From contig NZ_RCCE01000003.1 in assembly GCF_003663885.1 (NCBI RefSeq), forward strand, positions 297,501-361,500: a stretch of 64,000 nt of DNA, read 5' to 3'. The notes beneath the pieces were generated by a model, which was not told the origin of the DNA, did not search any database, and worked only from the letters and a program-made list of their open reading frames with translations. How positions within the stretch are numbered: the first letter of the stretch is position 1; the number at the start of each line of letters is the position of its first letter. The position numbers and the translations under genes are program-made. The stretch is from Litoreibacter meonggei. GTDB lineage: Bacteria > Pseudomonadota > Alphaproteobacteria > Rhodobacterales > Rhodobacteraceae. Shown in pieces: positions 37,354 through 46,595 of the stretch.

Positions 37354-38508
37354 CTAGTTGTAGCTGCGTTGGTCCTCGATCACGAGGCCATCGTTGGGCA
37401 GGCTGCCCACAGGGACAACGTCCACCGCGCCTTTTAGTTTCAATACATCCGCAACCGAGGCCGCATAGGCGTCCGCATTCCCGCCCTCAGCCTCGATCAA
37501 AACACGCATCGTGTCCATCTCGCCGTCACGGGCGGCAACAACCCGCGCACGGGCAATCTCGGGGTGTTTCGCCACCAAGTCGGCCACCTGTTCGGGCCGC
37601 ACGAACATGCCCTTGATCTTGGTCGTCTGGTCGGCACGTCCCATCCAGCCCTTGATCCTCATATTCGTCCGCCCGCAAGGCGAGACGCCCGACATCACGG
37701 CGCTCATGTCGCCCGTGCCAAAGCGGATCAGCGGATAATCAGGATTCAGCGAGGTCACCACGATCTCACCTACCTGCCCTTCGGCCACAGGGACACCCGT
37801 GCCGGGCGTCACGATCTCCACGATCACGCCCTCGTCGACGATCATCCCGTCCATCGCGTCCGACTCGTAGGCGATATGCCCCAAATCGGCGGTGGCGTAG
37901 CATTGCAGACATGCAATCCCGCGATCCGCATAGCCCTGCCGCAGCGACGGAAACAGCGCCCCACCGGACACCGCCGCCTTGGTGAAGCCCAAGACTTCCC
38001 CCATCTCGTCGGCTTTCTCCAAAATCACGTTCAGGTAATCCGGCGTCCCCGCATAGGTCGTAGCACCCACGTCCTTGGCCGCCCGCACCTGCAATTCCGT
38101 CTGCCCCGTACCCGCAGGCAACACCCGCGCCCCCACGGCCCGCGCACCGTTCTCGAACATCATCCCCGCAGGCGTCAGGTGGTAGCCAAAGCAATTCTGC
38201 ACCACATCCGTGCGGCCAATCCCGCAGGCATGCAAAAACCGCCCGAAGCGCCACCAGTCATGGCTCACCCCACCCGGCTCATAGATCGGCCCGGGCGACT
38301 GGAACACATGTGCCACGTCGCCTACATTCATGCCGCCAAACGGCGGTTGCGCCTTCTGCTTGGCCGATAGATCAGACTTGCGCAAAACCGGCACGCCAGC
38401 CAGCTCCGCCAAGCTCCCCAGCTTCACCCCAAGCGCACCCAAAGCCGCCAGATGAGCCGCTTCCCGCGCATCCGCGCTGCGGGTCTCCAGATCGTCATAG
38501 AATCCCAC
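37354..38508 (-). CDS. Phenylacetate-CoA ligase family protein (PaaK-like)
   Basis: 384 residues, somewhat shorter than PaaK (about 430). The ANL-ligase features are diverged: a Gly-rich segment AAVSGGALFPSLRQGY, LRFGTGDMS-like RFGTGDMSAVMSG, and the C-terminal hinge/lysine region GRADQTTKIKGMFVRPEQV that aligns with PaaK. Enzymes of this family form acyl-CoA from aryl or related acids via an adenylate. Location at the end of a LIV-type importer operon suggests activation of the imported acid, but the substrate is not defined. Confidence 0.85.
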   Translation of the reverse strand: MGFYDDLETRSADAREAAHLAALGALGVKLGSLAELAGVPVLRKSDLSAKQKAQPPFGGMNVGDVAHVFQSPGPIYEPGGVSHDWWRFGRFLHACGIGRTDVVQNCFGYHLTPAGMMFENGARAVGARVLPAGTGQTELQVRAAKDVGATTYAGTPDYLNVILEKADEMGEVLGFTKAAVSGGALFPSLRQGYADRGIACLQCYATADLGHIAYESDAMDGMIVDEGVIVEIVTPGTGVPVAEGQVGEIVVTSLNPDYPLIRFGTGDMSAVMSGVSPCGRTNMRIKGWMGRADQTTKIKGMFVRPEQVADLVAKHPEIARARVVAARDGEMDTMRVLIEAEGGNADAYAASVADVLKLKGAVDVVPVGSLPNDGLVIEDQRSYN

Positions 38509-38544
38509 GTCACGTCTCCATTTGGTTTAAAATTCTCGAAAAAG

Positions 38545-39366
38545 CTACGACAGCCACCGCTTGCGGCGCCGGTAGCTGCGCACATCGCGGAACGATTTGC
38601 GCCCTTCATCCGACATGCCAAGGTAAAACTCCTTAACATCCGGATTCTCCCGCAACTCCGCCGCAGGTCCGTCCATCACCACGCGGCCGCTCTCAAGAAT
38701 ATACCCGTAATGCGCAAAGCGCAGCGCCACGTTGGTGTTCTGCTCGGCCAGCAGGAAGGACACGCCTTCTTGCTCATTCAGCGACTTCACGATGCCGAAA
38801 ATCTCTTCCACAAGTTGCGGGGCCAATCCCATCGACGGCTCGTCCAGCAGGATCGTTTCCGGCTTGGCCATCATCGCGCGGCCAATCGCCACCATCTGCT
38901 GCTCCCCGCCTGACGTATAGCCCGCCTGCGACGTCCGCCGCTCCCGCAAACGCGGGAAGTACGCATAAACCTTCTCCAGATCAGCCGCCACAGCGCCGCG
39001 CCCGTCAGACCGCGTATAAGCCCCCGTCATAAGGTTCTCTTCAACCGTCAGGTGTTCGAAGCAATGCCGCCCTTCCATCACCTGAATAACCCCGCGCTTC
39101 ACCATGTCCGCAGGGTCCAGCCCGGCGATGTGGTCACCGCGATAGATGATTGAGCCCTTGGTGACTTCGCCCCGTTCCGAATGCAGCAGATTCGATACCG
39201 CTTTCAGCGTCGTCGACTTTCCTGCCCCGTTGCCACCCAATAGCGCGGTAATCCCGCCTTTGGCCACTTTCAGAGACACGCCCTTCAGCACCAGAATGAC
39301 GTGATTGTAAATCACCTCAATGTTGTTGACCTCCAAGAGGGTCTCGGTTTTGGAACCATCCAGCAT
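38545..39366 (-). CDS. livF: LivF-type ABC transporter ATPase
   Basis: 273 residues with Walker A GGNGAGKST, signature TSGGEQQM and Walker B TILLDEPSMGLAP, the pattern of LivF. A basic C-terminal tail (RSYRRRKRW) extends beyond the usual end. One of two ATPases of the LIV/HAAT importer; the other (LivG-type) is at the promoter end of the same operon. A hairpin lies between this gene and the upstream binding-protein gene, which could lower its expression. Confidence 0.93.
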   Translation of the reverse strand: MLDGSKTETLLEVNNIEVIYNHVILVLKGVSLKVAKGGITALLGGNGAGKSTTLKAVSNLLHSERGEVTKGSIIYRGDHIAGLDPADMVKRGVIQVMEGRHCFEHLTVEENLMTGAYTRSDGRGAVAADLEKVYAYFPRLRERRTSQAGYTSGGEQQMVAIGRAMMAKPETILLDEPSMGLAPQLVEEIFGIVKSLNEQEGVSFLLAEQNTNVALRFAHYGYILESGRVVMDGPAAELRENPDVKEFYLGMSDEGRKSFRDVRSYRRRKRWLS

Positions 39367-39420
39367 TTCAACATCCCGTTAAGGTTAACACGGCCCGCGT
39401 CATTATACGGAACGTCGTGG

Positions 39421-39442
39421 TTTCATCTTGGCAAAAATATTC
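39421..39442 (-). repeat. Dispersed 22-bp intergenic repeat, copy 2
   Basis: Identical over 22 bases to 19372-19393, and again on the downstream side of a hairpin that follows a minus-strand gene. On the minus strand it reads GAATATTTTTG at its start, giving a U-rich tail. Confidence 0.75.
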
Positions 39443-39445
39443 AAA

Positions 39446-39478
39446 TTCCCCGGCCCGCCACAACAGCAGGCCGGGGAA
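39446..39478 (-). terminator. Hairpin/terminator after the substrate-binding protein gene
   Basis: A perfect 10-bp stem TTCCCCGGCC / GGCCGGGGAA with a 13-base loop, followed on the minus strand by the T-rich 22-bp repeat. It probably attenuates transcription between the highly expressed binding protein and livF, or protects the 3' end of the former's mRNA. Confidence 0.7.
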
Positions 39479-39488
39479 ATTTCACGGC

Positions 39489-40760
39489 TTACTTACAGCC
39501 AGCCTCGATACCGGCTTCCGCGGCAAACGCAGCGCTGTCTTCGTCGATCAGCGGCTGGATCACGTCTTGATCAGAGCCTTCATAGCCTGTGATCAGCGAC
39601 CATTTCTTCGCTGCTGCATCCCATTGCGCCACAGCCCCAAGACCGTTGCCGCCGTGGTTCTGGCAGGACACTTTGAATTCAGGACCAAAGCCCGGAAGGC
39701 CGATTTCAGCCATTTTGGCTTCGGTCATTTCCAATGCTTCCATGCCGTCGCGCATCATCGCAGGTGTCAGGTTTACGTCACCCGAAAGCTCCTGTGCGGT
39801 TTTGGCAGCTTCCGAGGCCAGCATCGCCGCATACATGCCGCGGTTATACAGCGCTGTGCCAAGCTGATCGCCAGCACCCGCCGCTTTGCCCGCATCGACC
39901 ACGTATTTGCGCAGATCGTCATACAACGGATAGTCGTCGCCCAAGTTGTGGAACGTCAGCGCCTTGTAGCCGTTGGCGCGGTCGCCCGCTGGCAGCACGT
40001 CATTCTCGGAACCCGACCACCAGATGCCGATGAAATTCTCCATCGGGAAGCGGATGTTCGCGGCTTCCTGAATGGCAACCTGGTTCATAACGCCCCAGCC
40101 ATACATGATGACATTGTCAGGCTTTTGTTGGCGAATTTGCAGCCATTGCGACTTCTGCTCTTGGCCGGGGTGGTCGACTGGCACCAGCATCAGCTCGAAG
40201 CCATGCTTCTTGGACAGCTCTTCCAGCGTGCGGATCGGCTCCTTGCCATAGGCAGAGTTGTGATACACCAGCGCGATTTTCTTACCCGAGATGTCGCCAA
40301 GCGACATGATGTGGTTGATCGCGTGCGACGCACCATCCCAGTAGTTGGCGGGGTAGTTGAACACGTTGGAGAACGTCTCGCCGTTCTTCGCAGATGTCCG
40401 GCCATACCCCATCGTGTGCATCGGAATGCCGTCCGCCGTTACTTTCGGGATCAGCTGGTAGGTGATGCCGGTCGACAGCGGTTGATACACCAATGCGCCT
40501 TCGCCTTTGGTGGCCTCATAGCATTCAACGCCCTTCTCGGTGTTGTAGCCGGTTTCGCACTCGATCACTTTGATCGGGACGCCACCAATGCCACCGTCAC
40601 GCTCGTTGAGCAGGGTGAAGTAGTCCTCATAGCCATCCGCGAACGGGATGCCGTTGGCCGCGTAGGGGCCGGTGCGGTAAGACAGCGACGGGAACACAAG
40701 GTCCGCCATCACCGGGCTGGCTGCCATCACGGCTGCCACTGCAAGTGTCGTAAGTTTCAT
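39489..40760 (-). CDS. LIV-type ABC transporter periplasmic substrate-binding protein
   Basis: 423 residues from the ATG at 40760, behind GGGAGGA. Signal peptide MKLTTLAVAAVMAASPVMA. The mature protein has the type I periplasmic-binding fold (LivK/HAAT family): LVFPSLSYRTGPYAANGIPFADGYEDYFTLLNE is typical of the subgroup found with acyl-CoA ligases rather than of canonical Leu/Ile/Val binders. It captures the substrate and delivers it to the LivHM-type permeases encoded just upstream. Confidence 0.92.
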   Translation of the reverse strand: MKLTTLAVAAVMAASPVMADLVFPSLSYRTGPYAANGIPFADGYEDYFTLLNERDGGIGGVPIKVIECETGYNTEKGVECYEATKGEGALVYQPLSTGITYQLIPKVTADGIPMHTMGYGRTSAKNGETFSNVFNYPANYWDGASHAINHIMSLGDISGKKIALVYHNSAYGKEPIRTLEELSKKHGFELMLVPVDHPGQEQKSQWLQIRQQKPDNVIMYGWGVMNQVAIQEAANIRFPMENFIGIWWSGSENDVLPAGDRANGYKALTFHNLGDDYPLYDDLRKYVVDAGKAAGAGDQLGTALYNRGMYAAMLASEAAKTAQELSGDVNLTPAMMRDGMEALEMTEAKMAEIGLPGFGPEFKVSCQNHGGNGLGAVAQWDAAAKKWSLITGYEGSDQDVIQPLIDEDSAAFAAEAGIEAGCK

Positions 40761-40812
40761 CTTTAGTATCCTCCCTTGGATTTCTAAGTAGGCGGGCTTC
40801 CCCGCCACACCG

Positions 40813-41889
40813 CTAATGCGGAAACGGCCAGAGCCGTAGTTTCTCTTTCGCGACCCGCCAAAGCTGCGCCAGCCCGTGCGGTTCCAGAATCAGGAACACG
40901 ATGATCAGGCCACCGGACACGATAAACTGCAAGTGCGCAGCCAGATCGGTGGGCCAGCCCAGCATCCCCACAAACACGTTTTTCAGGAACACCGGCAGCA
41001 GCACCATGAACGCCGCCCCCGCGAACGATCCGAAGATCGAGCCCAGCCCGCCAATGATCACCATGAACAGCACCAGAAACGATTTATCGATCCCGAAGCT
41101 TTCACCCACTTCGGCGGCCCCCAGATACACGCTGAAGAACAGCGCCCCTGCGATGCCGATGAAGAAGCCCGACACGGCAAACGCGGTCAGCTTGGCCATC
41201 ATCGGGTTCACTCCGATAATCTCGGCGGCAATATCCATGTCGCGGATCGCCATCCACTTCCGACCGACCGAGCCGCGCGTCAGATTGCGCGCGATCAGCG
41301 CCGCCAGTGTCACGAAGATCAGGCAAATCATGTATTTCGCCCAAGCCTCGGTGTTCGGTCCCGTCACGATAATCCCGAACACACTGCGCTCCGGCGACGA
41401 TATCTGCCCCGAGGCCGAGTAGTTGTAAAACCACGGCACCTTGTTGAACAGCCACACCAGAAAGAACTGCGCTGCCAGTGTCGCCACCGCCAGATAGAAC
41501 CCTTTGATGCGCAAACTTGGCAGGCCAAAGATCGTCACGACCCCCGCCGTCACCAGCCCCGCAAGCGGAACATGGATCAGCATCGACACTTCGGGGAACG
41601 CGGTCATCAGCTTGTAGACCGCATAGGCCCCCACAGCCATAAACGCCCCCGTGCCAAGCGATACCTGTCCGCAATATCCGGTCAGGATGTTCAACCCGAT
41701 CGCCGCCGTGGCGTAGATCAGGAACGGCACGAATACCGCGTTCGCCCAGTAATCATTGATAAAGAACGGCACGACCAAAAAGGCCACCGCCAACACCAGA
41801 TAGTAACGATACCGATCAAACTTGATCGGGAAAGTTTGGCTGTCTTCGGAATAGGTGGTGCTGAAGTCGCCTGATTCACGGTAGAACAT
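40813..41889 (-). CDS. livM: LivM-type ABC transporter permease
   Basis: 358 residues with about nine to ten membrane helices and the LivM signature GYCGQVSLGTGAFMAVGAYA. The N-terminus (about 35 residues) is polar and cytoplasmic. Its ATG overlaps the stop of the small upstream gene by one base (TAATG). Pairs with the LivH-type permease to form the channel. Confidence 0.94.
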   Translation of the reverse strand: MFYRESGDFSTTYSEDSQTFPIKFDRYRYYLVLAVAFLVVPFFINDYWANAVFVPFLIYATAAIGLNILTGYCGQVSLGTGAFMAVGAYAVYKLMTAFPEVSMLIHVPLAGLVTAGVVTIFGLPSLRIKGFYLAVATLAAQFFLVWLFNKVPWFYNYSASGQISSPERSVFGIIVTGPNTEAWAKYMICLIFVTLAALIARNLTRGSVGRKWMAIRDMDIAAEIIGVNPMMAKLTAFAVSGFFIGIAGALFFSVYLGAAEVGESFGIDKSFLVLFMVIIGGLGSIFGSFAGAAFMVLLPVFLKNVFVGMLGWPTDLAAHLQFIVSGGLIIVFLILEPHGLAQLWRVAKEKLRLWPFPH

Positions 41890-42140
41890 TAGGTGACTCC
41901 CTCGTCAGTTTCCCGAAGATGCTCGGGCACGCGGTTGCGCGGTTTGGCATAGCCAGAGGCCTCGGAGTGGCGCACCAATTGCAAATAGGTGAACAGCCCG
42001 ACAGCGGCACCGGCCACGGCCAGCAATCCGGCGACCATGATCTGTGTGGTGTTCGCACTGTCGGCGCTCAACGCCAAATACCCGAAGGCCCAAAAGCCCG
42101 ACCACGCAACGACATTCAGAATGGCGATAAGTTTGTTCAT
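41889..42140 (-). CDS. Small membrane protein (83 aa) inside the LIV operon
   Basis: Two hydrophobic helices at about residues 4-22 and 33-54, then a polar C-terminal tail (HSEASGYAKPRNRVPEHLRETDEG). GAGAGGG precedes its ATG, only two bases after the livH stop, and its TAA overlaps the livM ATG, so it is firmly embedded in the operon between the two permeases. No known family. It could assist permease assembly; that is inference from position only. Confidence 0.72.
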   Translation of the reverse strand: MNKLIAILNVVAWSGFWAFGYLALSADSANTTQIMVAGLLAVAGAAVGLFTYLQLVRHSEASGYAKPRNRVPEHLRETDEGVT

Positions 42141-42142
42141 CG

Positions 42143-43129
42143 TCACACCCTCTCGATAATCTTCTCGCCGAACAGCCCTTGCGGGCGGAACACGAGGAAC
42201 AACAAGGCCAGCACATAGGCGAACCAGTTCTCGGTCGCCCCGCCGACCATCGGGCCGATCAGGAACTCGAACAGCTTCTCTCCCACGCCGATAATCAACC
42301 CCCCGACAATCGCGCCGGGGATCGAGGTAAACCCACCCAGCATCAACACTGGCAACGCCTTCAGCGCAATCAGCGACAGTGAGAATTGCACGCCCGATTT
42401 GGCGCCCCACATGATCCCGGCAACCAGCGCCACAAAGCCAGCAATCGACCAGACCAGAACCCAGATGAAGTTCAGCGAAATCCCCACGGACAAGGCCGCT
42501 TGGTGGTCATCGGCAACGGCGCGCAAGGCGCGGCCCTGCTTGGTGTATTGCGAAAACATGATCAGCGCCGCCACCAGGAAAACCGCAACAATCGTGGCCG
42601 AGATATCAAGGTTGTCGATGAAGAAGCCGTAGCCAAATGCCTCAAACGTCGTGACGTCGATCCAGTCGTTGATCCCCTGCGGCAGGCCCACATCCAGCTT
42701 TTTGATGTCGGAGCCCCACATCAGATCGCCTACGCCCTCAAGGAAATACGCCAGCCCGATGGTCGCCATGAACAAGATGATCGGCTCTTGGTTGACCAGA
42801 TGCCGGAAGATGTATCGCTGCACCAGCCACGCGAAGACCACCATGACCCCTGCGGTCAGAATGATCGCCAGCAAGGCAGGCACGTGCCAGCCGAAATGGT
42901 GCAACTCCGTTCCGAAGATCGCGTTGATGATGTGGCTGAACGGTATTTGCCCGTCCATAATCCCCACCAAGGTCAGCGCCGCAAACAGTGCCATGACGCC
43001 TTGCGCATAGTTGAAGATGCCGGATGCTTTGAAGATCAGCACAAAGCCCAAGGCCACCAGCGCATAAAGCACGCCGGCCATCAGCCCGTTCAGGATGACT
43101 TCCATCGCAAAGAGAAACTGCTCAGGCAT
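42143..43129 (-). CDS. livH: LivH-type ABC transporter permease
   Basis: 328 residues from the ATG at 43129, preceded by GGAGG. About eight membrane helices and the LivH signatures ALVALGFVLIFKASGIFNYAQG and GGFTSIPGAIVGGLIIG. Functions with LivM as the membrane channel of the importer. Confidence 0.94.
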   Translation of the reverse strand: MPEQFLFAMEVILNGLMAGVLYALVALGFVLIFKASGIFNYAQGVMALFAALTLVGIMDGQIPFSHIINAIFGTELHHFGWHVPALLAIILTAGVMVVFAWLVQRYIFRHLVNQEPIILFMATIGLAYFLEGVGDLMWGSDIKKLDVGLPQGINDWIDVTTFEAFGYGFFIDNLDISATIVAVFLVAALIMFSQYTKQGRALRAVADDHQAALSVGISLNFIWVLVWSIAGFVALVAGIMWGAKSGVQFSLSLIALKALPVLMLGGFTSIPGAIVGGLIIGVGEKLFEFLIGPMVGGATENWFAYVLALLFLVFRPQGLFGEKIIERV

Positions 43130-43149
43130 TGGAGCCTCCATTTAGTGGT

Positions 43150-43668
43150 TCACGATTCAAGGTCAGTCTCCTCAACGCGCAAGGTGAACTGGCCACCCTT
43201 CATCTGCATGCTCAGCGACACATCAATTTTCGGCTCACGCCACTGGGTGCTACGCACGACAAAGCCAAGCACCGGCTCGCCGATCAAATTATAACGCTCA
43301 TCAGCTTGGGCGCGTGCGCTCCATTCGAATCCCGCATCCATCAATTCCCGCGCCTGTTCACCCCGAAGAGTCACACGACACCATTTGGGCTGGTTTGCAC
43401 GCCCGTCAGAGATCGCCAGTTTCACGTCACCGATGCGGTAGGTCGAATACGTGTCACCGTCGTTTTTGAATTTCTTGTCGTGGCGCAGATCATCCGGCTG
43501 CACCAGTGCGACATTCTCCATCGGCACCAAACACCGCGTCTCGAACTCTTCCCAAGCGCCTGCCTGCGCGCCGGAGGCGGCCAAAAACACCACCCATAGC
43601 GGTCCGGCAACCTGCCCGACGCAAAGCCGACGCTTTGCCGACGTTATGCAGACGCCGAATTTAGTCAT
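43150..43668 (-). CDS. Exported protein of unknown function inside the LIV operon
   Basis: 172 residues from the ATG at 43668, which lies inside the last codons of livG, so translation is probably coupled. An N-terminal hydrophobic stretch (VAGPLWVVFLAASGAQA) is a likely signal peptide. The mature part, about 135 residues, starts GAWEEFETRCLVPMENVALV and has two cysteines that could pair. No family is recognised. It lies between livG and livH; a periplasmic accessory role is possible but unproven. Confidence 0.72.
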   Translation of the reverse strand: MTKFGVCITSAKRRLCVGQVAGPLWVVFLAASGAQAGAWEEFETRCLVPMENVALVQPDDLRHDKKFKNDGDTYSTYRIGDVKLAISDGRANQPKWCRVTLRGEQARELMDAGFEWSARAQADERYNLIGEPVLGFVVRSTQWREPKIDVSLSMQMKGGQFTLRVEETDLES

Positions 43669-44482
43669 GCGCCACACCTAGATAGGCGTCGATCACCTCT
43701 TGGTTGTTGCGCACCTCATCCGGTGTCCCGTCGCCGATCTTTTTGCCGTAATCCATGACGACCACACGGTCGCTAAGGTCCATAACCACGCCCATATCAT
43801 GCTCAATCAGCGCAATGGTCGTTCCAAATTCATCATTAACATCAAGGATAAAGCGGCTCATGTCCTCTTTTTCCTCGACGTTCATCCCCGCCATAGGCTC
43901 ATCCAGCAACAGCAGTTTCGGCTCCGCTGCCAAGGCCCGCGCCAGCTCCACCCGCTTCTTCAAGCCATAAGGCAAACGGCCAACAGGGGTTTTGCGAATG
44001 GCCTGAATTTCAAGAAAATCAATAACTTTTTCAACAACTTCGCGATTTTCCGTCTCTTCCTTCTCGGCCTTGCCCTTCCAGATCATCTGGCTCAGCATCC
44101 CCGATTTCATATGCGTCAGGCGCCCCGTCATGACGTTGTCCAGAACGCTCATCCCTTCAAACAAGGCGATGTTCTGAAACGTCCGCGCAATCCCTTGCCG
44201 CGCCACTTGGTAAGGCCGCATCTGGGGGCGCTTTTTGCCATGGAACCAAACCTCGCCCTCTTGCGGGTTATAGAAGCCGGAAATCACGTTCAGCATCGAC
44301 GACTTACCGGCCCCGTTTGGCCCGATAATAGCGCGAATTTCACCCTCATTAATATCGAAAGAGATATCCTTGATGGCCACCACCCCACCAAAGCGCAGAG
44401 TGATATTCTTCATTTCCATCATGGTATTACCGATCTTGCGGCCGTCCGCAGTCGTGTAATTTCCACCTGTCAAAGCGTTCAT
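43661..44482 (-). CDS. livG: LivG-type ABC transporter ATPase
   Basis: 273 residues with Walker A GPNGAGKSS, LPYGLKKRVELARALA in place of the signature (the LivG form) and Walker B LLLLDEPMAGMN. The first ATPase of the importer, located 55 bases downstream of the acyl-CoA synthetase gene. Its last codons overlap the next gene. Confidence 0.94.
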   Translation of the reverse strand: MNALTGGNYTTADGRKIGNTMMEMKNITLRFGGVVAIKDISFDINEGEIRAIIGPNGAGKSSMLNVISGFYNPQEGEVWFHGKKRPQMRPYQVARQGIARTFQNIALFEGMSVLDNVMTGRLTHMKSGMLSQMIWKGKAEKEETENREVVEKVIDFLEIQAIRKTPVGRLPYGLKKRVELARALAAEPKLLLLDEPMAGMNVEEKEDMSRFILDVNDEFGTTIALIEHDMGVVMDLSDRVVVMDYGKKIGDGTPDEVRNNQEVIDAYLGVAHD

Positions 44483-44537
44483 AGGGCTACCTCACGGGAT
44501 GGCGGGCGGGGCGATGATGAAATCGAGCGACGCACCG

Positions 44538-46499
44538 TCATTCCGCCGCAACTTTCCGGATTTCAAATACTCGGGCATCGCGCACCTCAAGTGTCGCTTT
44601 GATCGACCCTTTGCGCCCGTCTTCATAGGTCACTTCCGTCTCGGTCGAAATCTCCGGCGATCCATCATAAAGCGCCGCGATGATATCCGCGAACTTCTCT
44701 TCAATGATCCGGCGTCGTACTTTCAACGTCCGCGTCAACTCCCCGTCATCCGCATCAAGCTGTTTGTGCAGCACCACAAACCGATGCACCTGACATCCAG
44801 ACAGCATTGGGTCTTCCGCAACGCTCGCATTCACCTCTTCCACGTGGGACTGCATCGTCGCCAGTACCTCAGGATGGCCTGCCAACTCTTGATAGCTGGA
44901 ATAGGCGATATTGTTGCGTTCCGCCCAATTCCCCACAGCCGTCAGATCAATATTCAGGAACGCCGTGCAGTACTCTTTGCTGCTGCCAAAAACCACGGCT
45001 TCCAGTACATTCGGGAAAAACTTTAGTTTGTTTTCAACGTATTTAGGTGCGAACAGCGATCCGTCCGCCATTTTGCCAACATCTTTTGCCCGGTCAATGA
45101 TCCGTAAATGACCACTGCCTTCTTCGACAAAACCCGCGTCACCCGTCGCGACCCAGCCTTCCGCATCCTTGGTCGAGGCGGTACTTTCGTCATTCTTGAA
45201 GTAGCGCACAAAAACGCCCGGAGAACGGTAGAACACCTCGCCGTTATCCGCAATTTTCAGCTCAACTCCGGGGCTAGGGACACCTACGGTATCGGAGCGC
45301 ACTTCGCCATCAGGCTGCTGCGTAATAAACACTGACGCTTCGGTCTGGCCATAAAGCTGTTTCAGGTTGATCCCGAGCGAGCGGTAGAAATCAAAAATCT
45401 CGGGCCCGATCGCCTCACCCGCCGTGTAGCCCACGCGCACCCGCGTGAAGCCAAGCGTATTTTTTAAAGGCCCGTACACCATCAACTCGCCCAGTTGGTA
45501 TTTCAGCTTATCGCCAAGCCCGACATCTTTGCCATCCAGCAAATCCGGCCCCACTTTTTTGGCATGCGCCATGAAGTGATGGAACAGCCATTTCTTAAAG
45601 CGTCCCGCATCCTCCATCCGGATCATCACGTCAGTCAGCTGGGTCTCGAACACCCTCGGAGGCGCGAAGTAATATGTCGGCCCGATCTCACGCAGATCAC
45701 TGTGCATTGTGGCTGGGCTTTCAGGGCAGTTCACGCAAAAACCGGTCCAAAATGCCTGCCCGATGGAGAAGATGAAATCACCCACCCATGCCATTGGCAG
45801 ATAGGCTAGAATTTCGTCATCAAAGCGCAGGTCATCAAAAGCGGAAGATGCCTTGGATGTCTCGATGATGTTGCGGTTCGAGAGAACAACGCCCTTGGGT
45901 TTGCCCGTCGTACCCGACGTATAGAGCATGACGCATGTGTCGTCGTAGGTTTGCTTGTCAAGGCGGCGGTTCAGTTCAGCACGATCACCGTCAGCGCGAC
46001 CTTTCTCTTGCAGTACTTGGTATTTTGTCAAAGCCGTGTGGTCGTATTTCCGCATGCCCCGCGGATCCAGATAGACCATGTGCTCAATACCCGGAAGTCG
46101 GTCATGCACCTCAAAGACCTTGTCGATTTGCTCTTGATCCTGCGCGATCACAAAACGTGCGTCGCAATGGTCCAACACATAGGCAATCTCTTCAGCTACT
46201 GAATCTTGGTACAGCGGTACTGGTACAGCGCCGACCATTTCTGCGGCGACGAAGCTCCAATAGAGATATGGACGGTTTCGGCCAATGATCGCTATGTGAT
46301 CACCTTCGTTCACCCCGAGGGTAAGAAGACCCAAGGCAAGCGCTTCAATTTCCTCCGCAACTTCAGACCACGTCCAGCTTTGCCAGATGCCAAACTCTTT
46401 TTCGCGATACGCTGGCTTGTCGCCAAACTTATCGACATTGCGCGCCAAAAGACGAGGCAACGTATCCAGACCAGCCGAAGCAGATGTTGCGTGAACCAA
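44538..46499 (-). CDS. AMP-dependent acyl-CoA synthetase (long-chain/aryl type)
   Basis: 653 residues, beginning at a TTG codon with GGGAGGG close upstream (alternatives are possible). The ANL adenylation motif is complete (MLYTSGTTGKPKGVVLSNRN), as are the YGQTEASVFI and GWVATGDAGFVEEG motifs and the hinge. It belongs to the large-insert group found with LIV-type importers in Alphaproteobacteria. It heads the operon, so thioesterification probably traps the substrate brought in by the transporter. The chain length or aromatic nature of the substrate cannot be told. Confidence 0.9.
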   Translation of the reverse strand: MVHATSASAGLDTLPRLLARNVDKFGDKPAYREKEFGIWQSWTWSEVAEEIEALALGLLTLGVNEGDHIAIIGRNRPYLYWSFVAAEMVGAVPVPLYQDSVAEEIAYVLDHCDARFVIAQDQEQIDKVFEVHDRLPGIEHMVYLDPRGMRKYDHTALTKYQVLQEKGRADGDRAELNRRLDKQTYDDTCVMLYTSGTTGKPKGVVLSNRNIIETSKASSAFDDLRFDDEILAYLPMAWVGDFIFSIGQAFWTGFCVNCPESPATMHSDLREIGPTYYFAPPRVFETQLTDVMIRMEDAGRFKKWLFHHFMAHAKKVGPDLLDGKDVGLGDKLKYQLGELMVYGPLKNTLGFTRVRVGYTAGEAIGPEIFDFYRSLGINLKQLYGQTEASVFITQQPDGEVRSDTVGVPSPGVELKIADNGEVFYRSPGVFVRYFKNDESTASTKDAEGWVATGDAGFVEEGSGHLRIIDRAKDVGKMADGSLFAPKYVENKLKFFPNVLEAVVFGSSKEYCTAFLNIDLTAVGNWAERNNIAYSSYQELAGHPEVLATMQSHVEEVNASVAEDPMLSGCQVHRFVVLHKQLDADDGELTRTLKVRRRIIEEKFADIIAALYDGSPEISTETEVTYEDGRKGSIKATLEVRDARVFEIRKVAAE

Positions 46500-46556
46500 A
46501 TTTCCCTCCCAGAGCCGGAATAACCGACGGTAGAGCTAAGCGCTCCCTGTTGCGGG

Positions 46557-46586
46557 AATATTGAGCGGCGAGCGGTGACACGTCAA
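46557..46586 (-). promoter_or_regulatory. Candidate promoter of the ligase/LIV operon
   Basis: On the minus strand TTGACG (46586-46581), an 18-base spacer and AATATT (46562-46557). The -35 is good, the -10 poor. The palindrome at 46596-46609 lies ten bases upstream of the -35. Confidence 0.4.
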
Positions 46587-46595
46587 ATGTTTTTT

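Noticed and set aside
39417-40766. 449-codon frame opposite the LIV binding-protein gene
   Set aside because: Mirror of a real gene with a signal peptide and family match; the antisense product is low-complexity in character.
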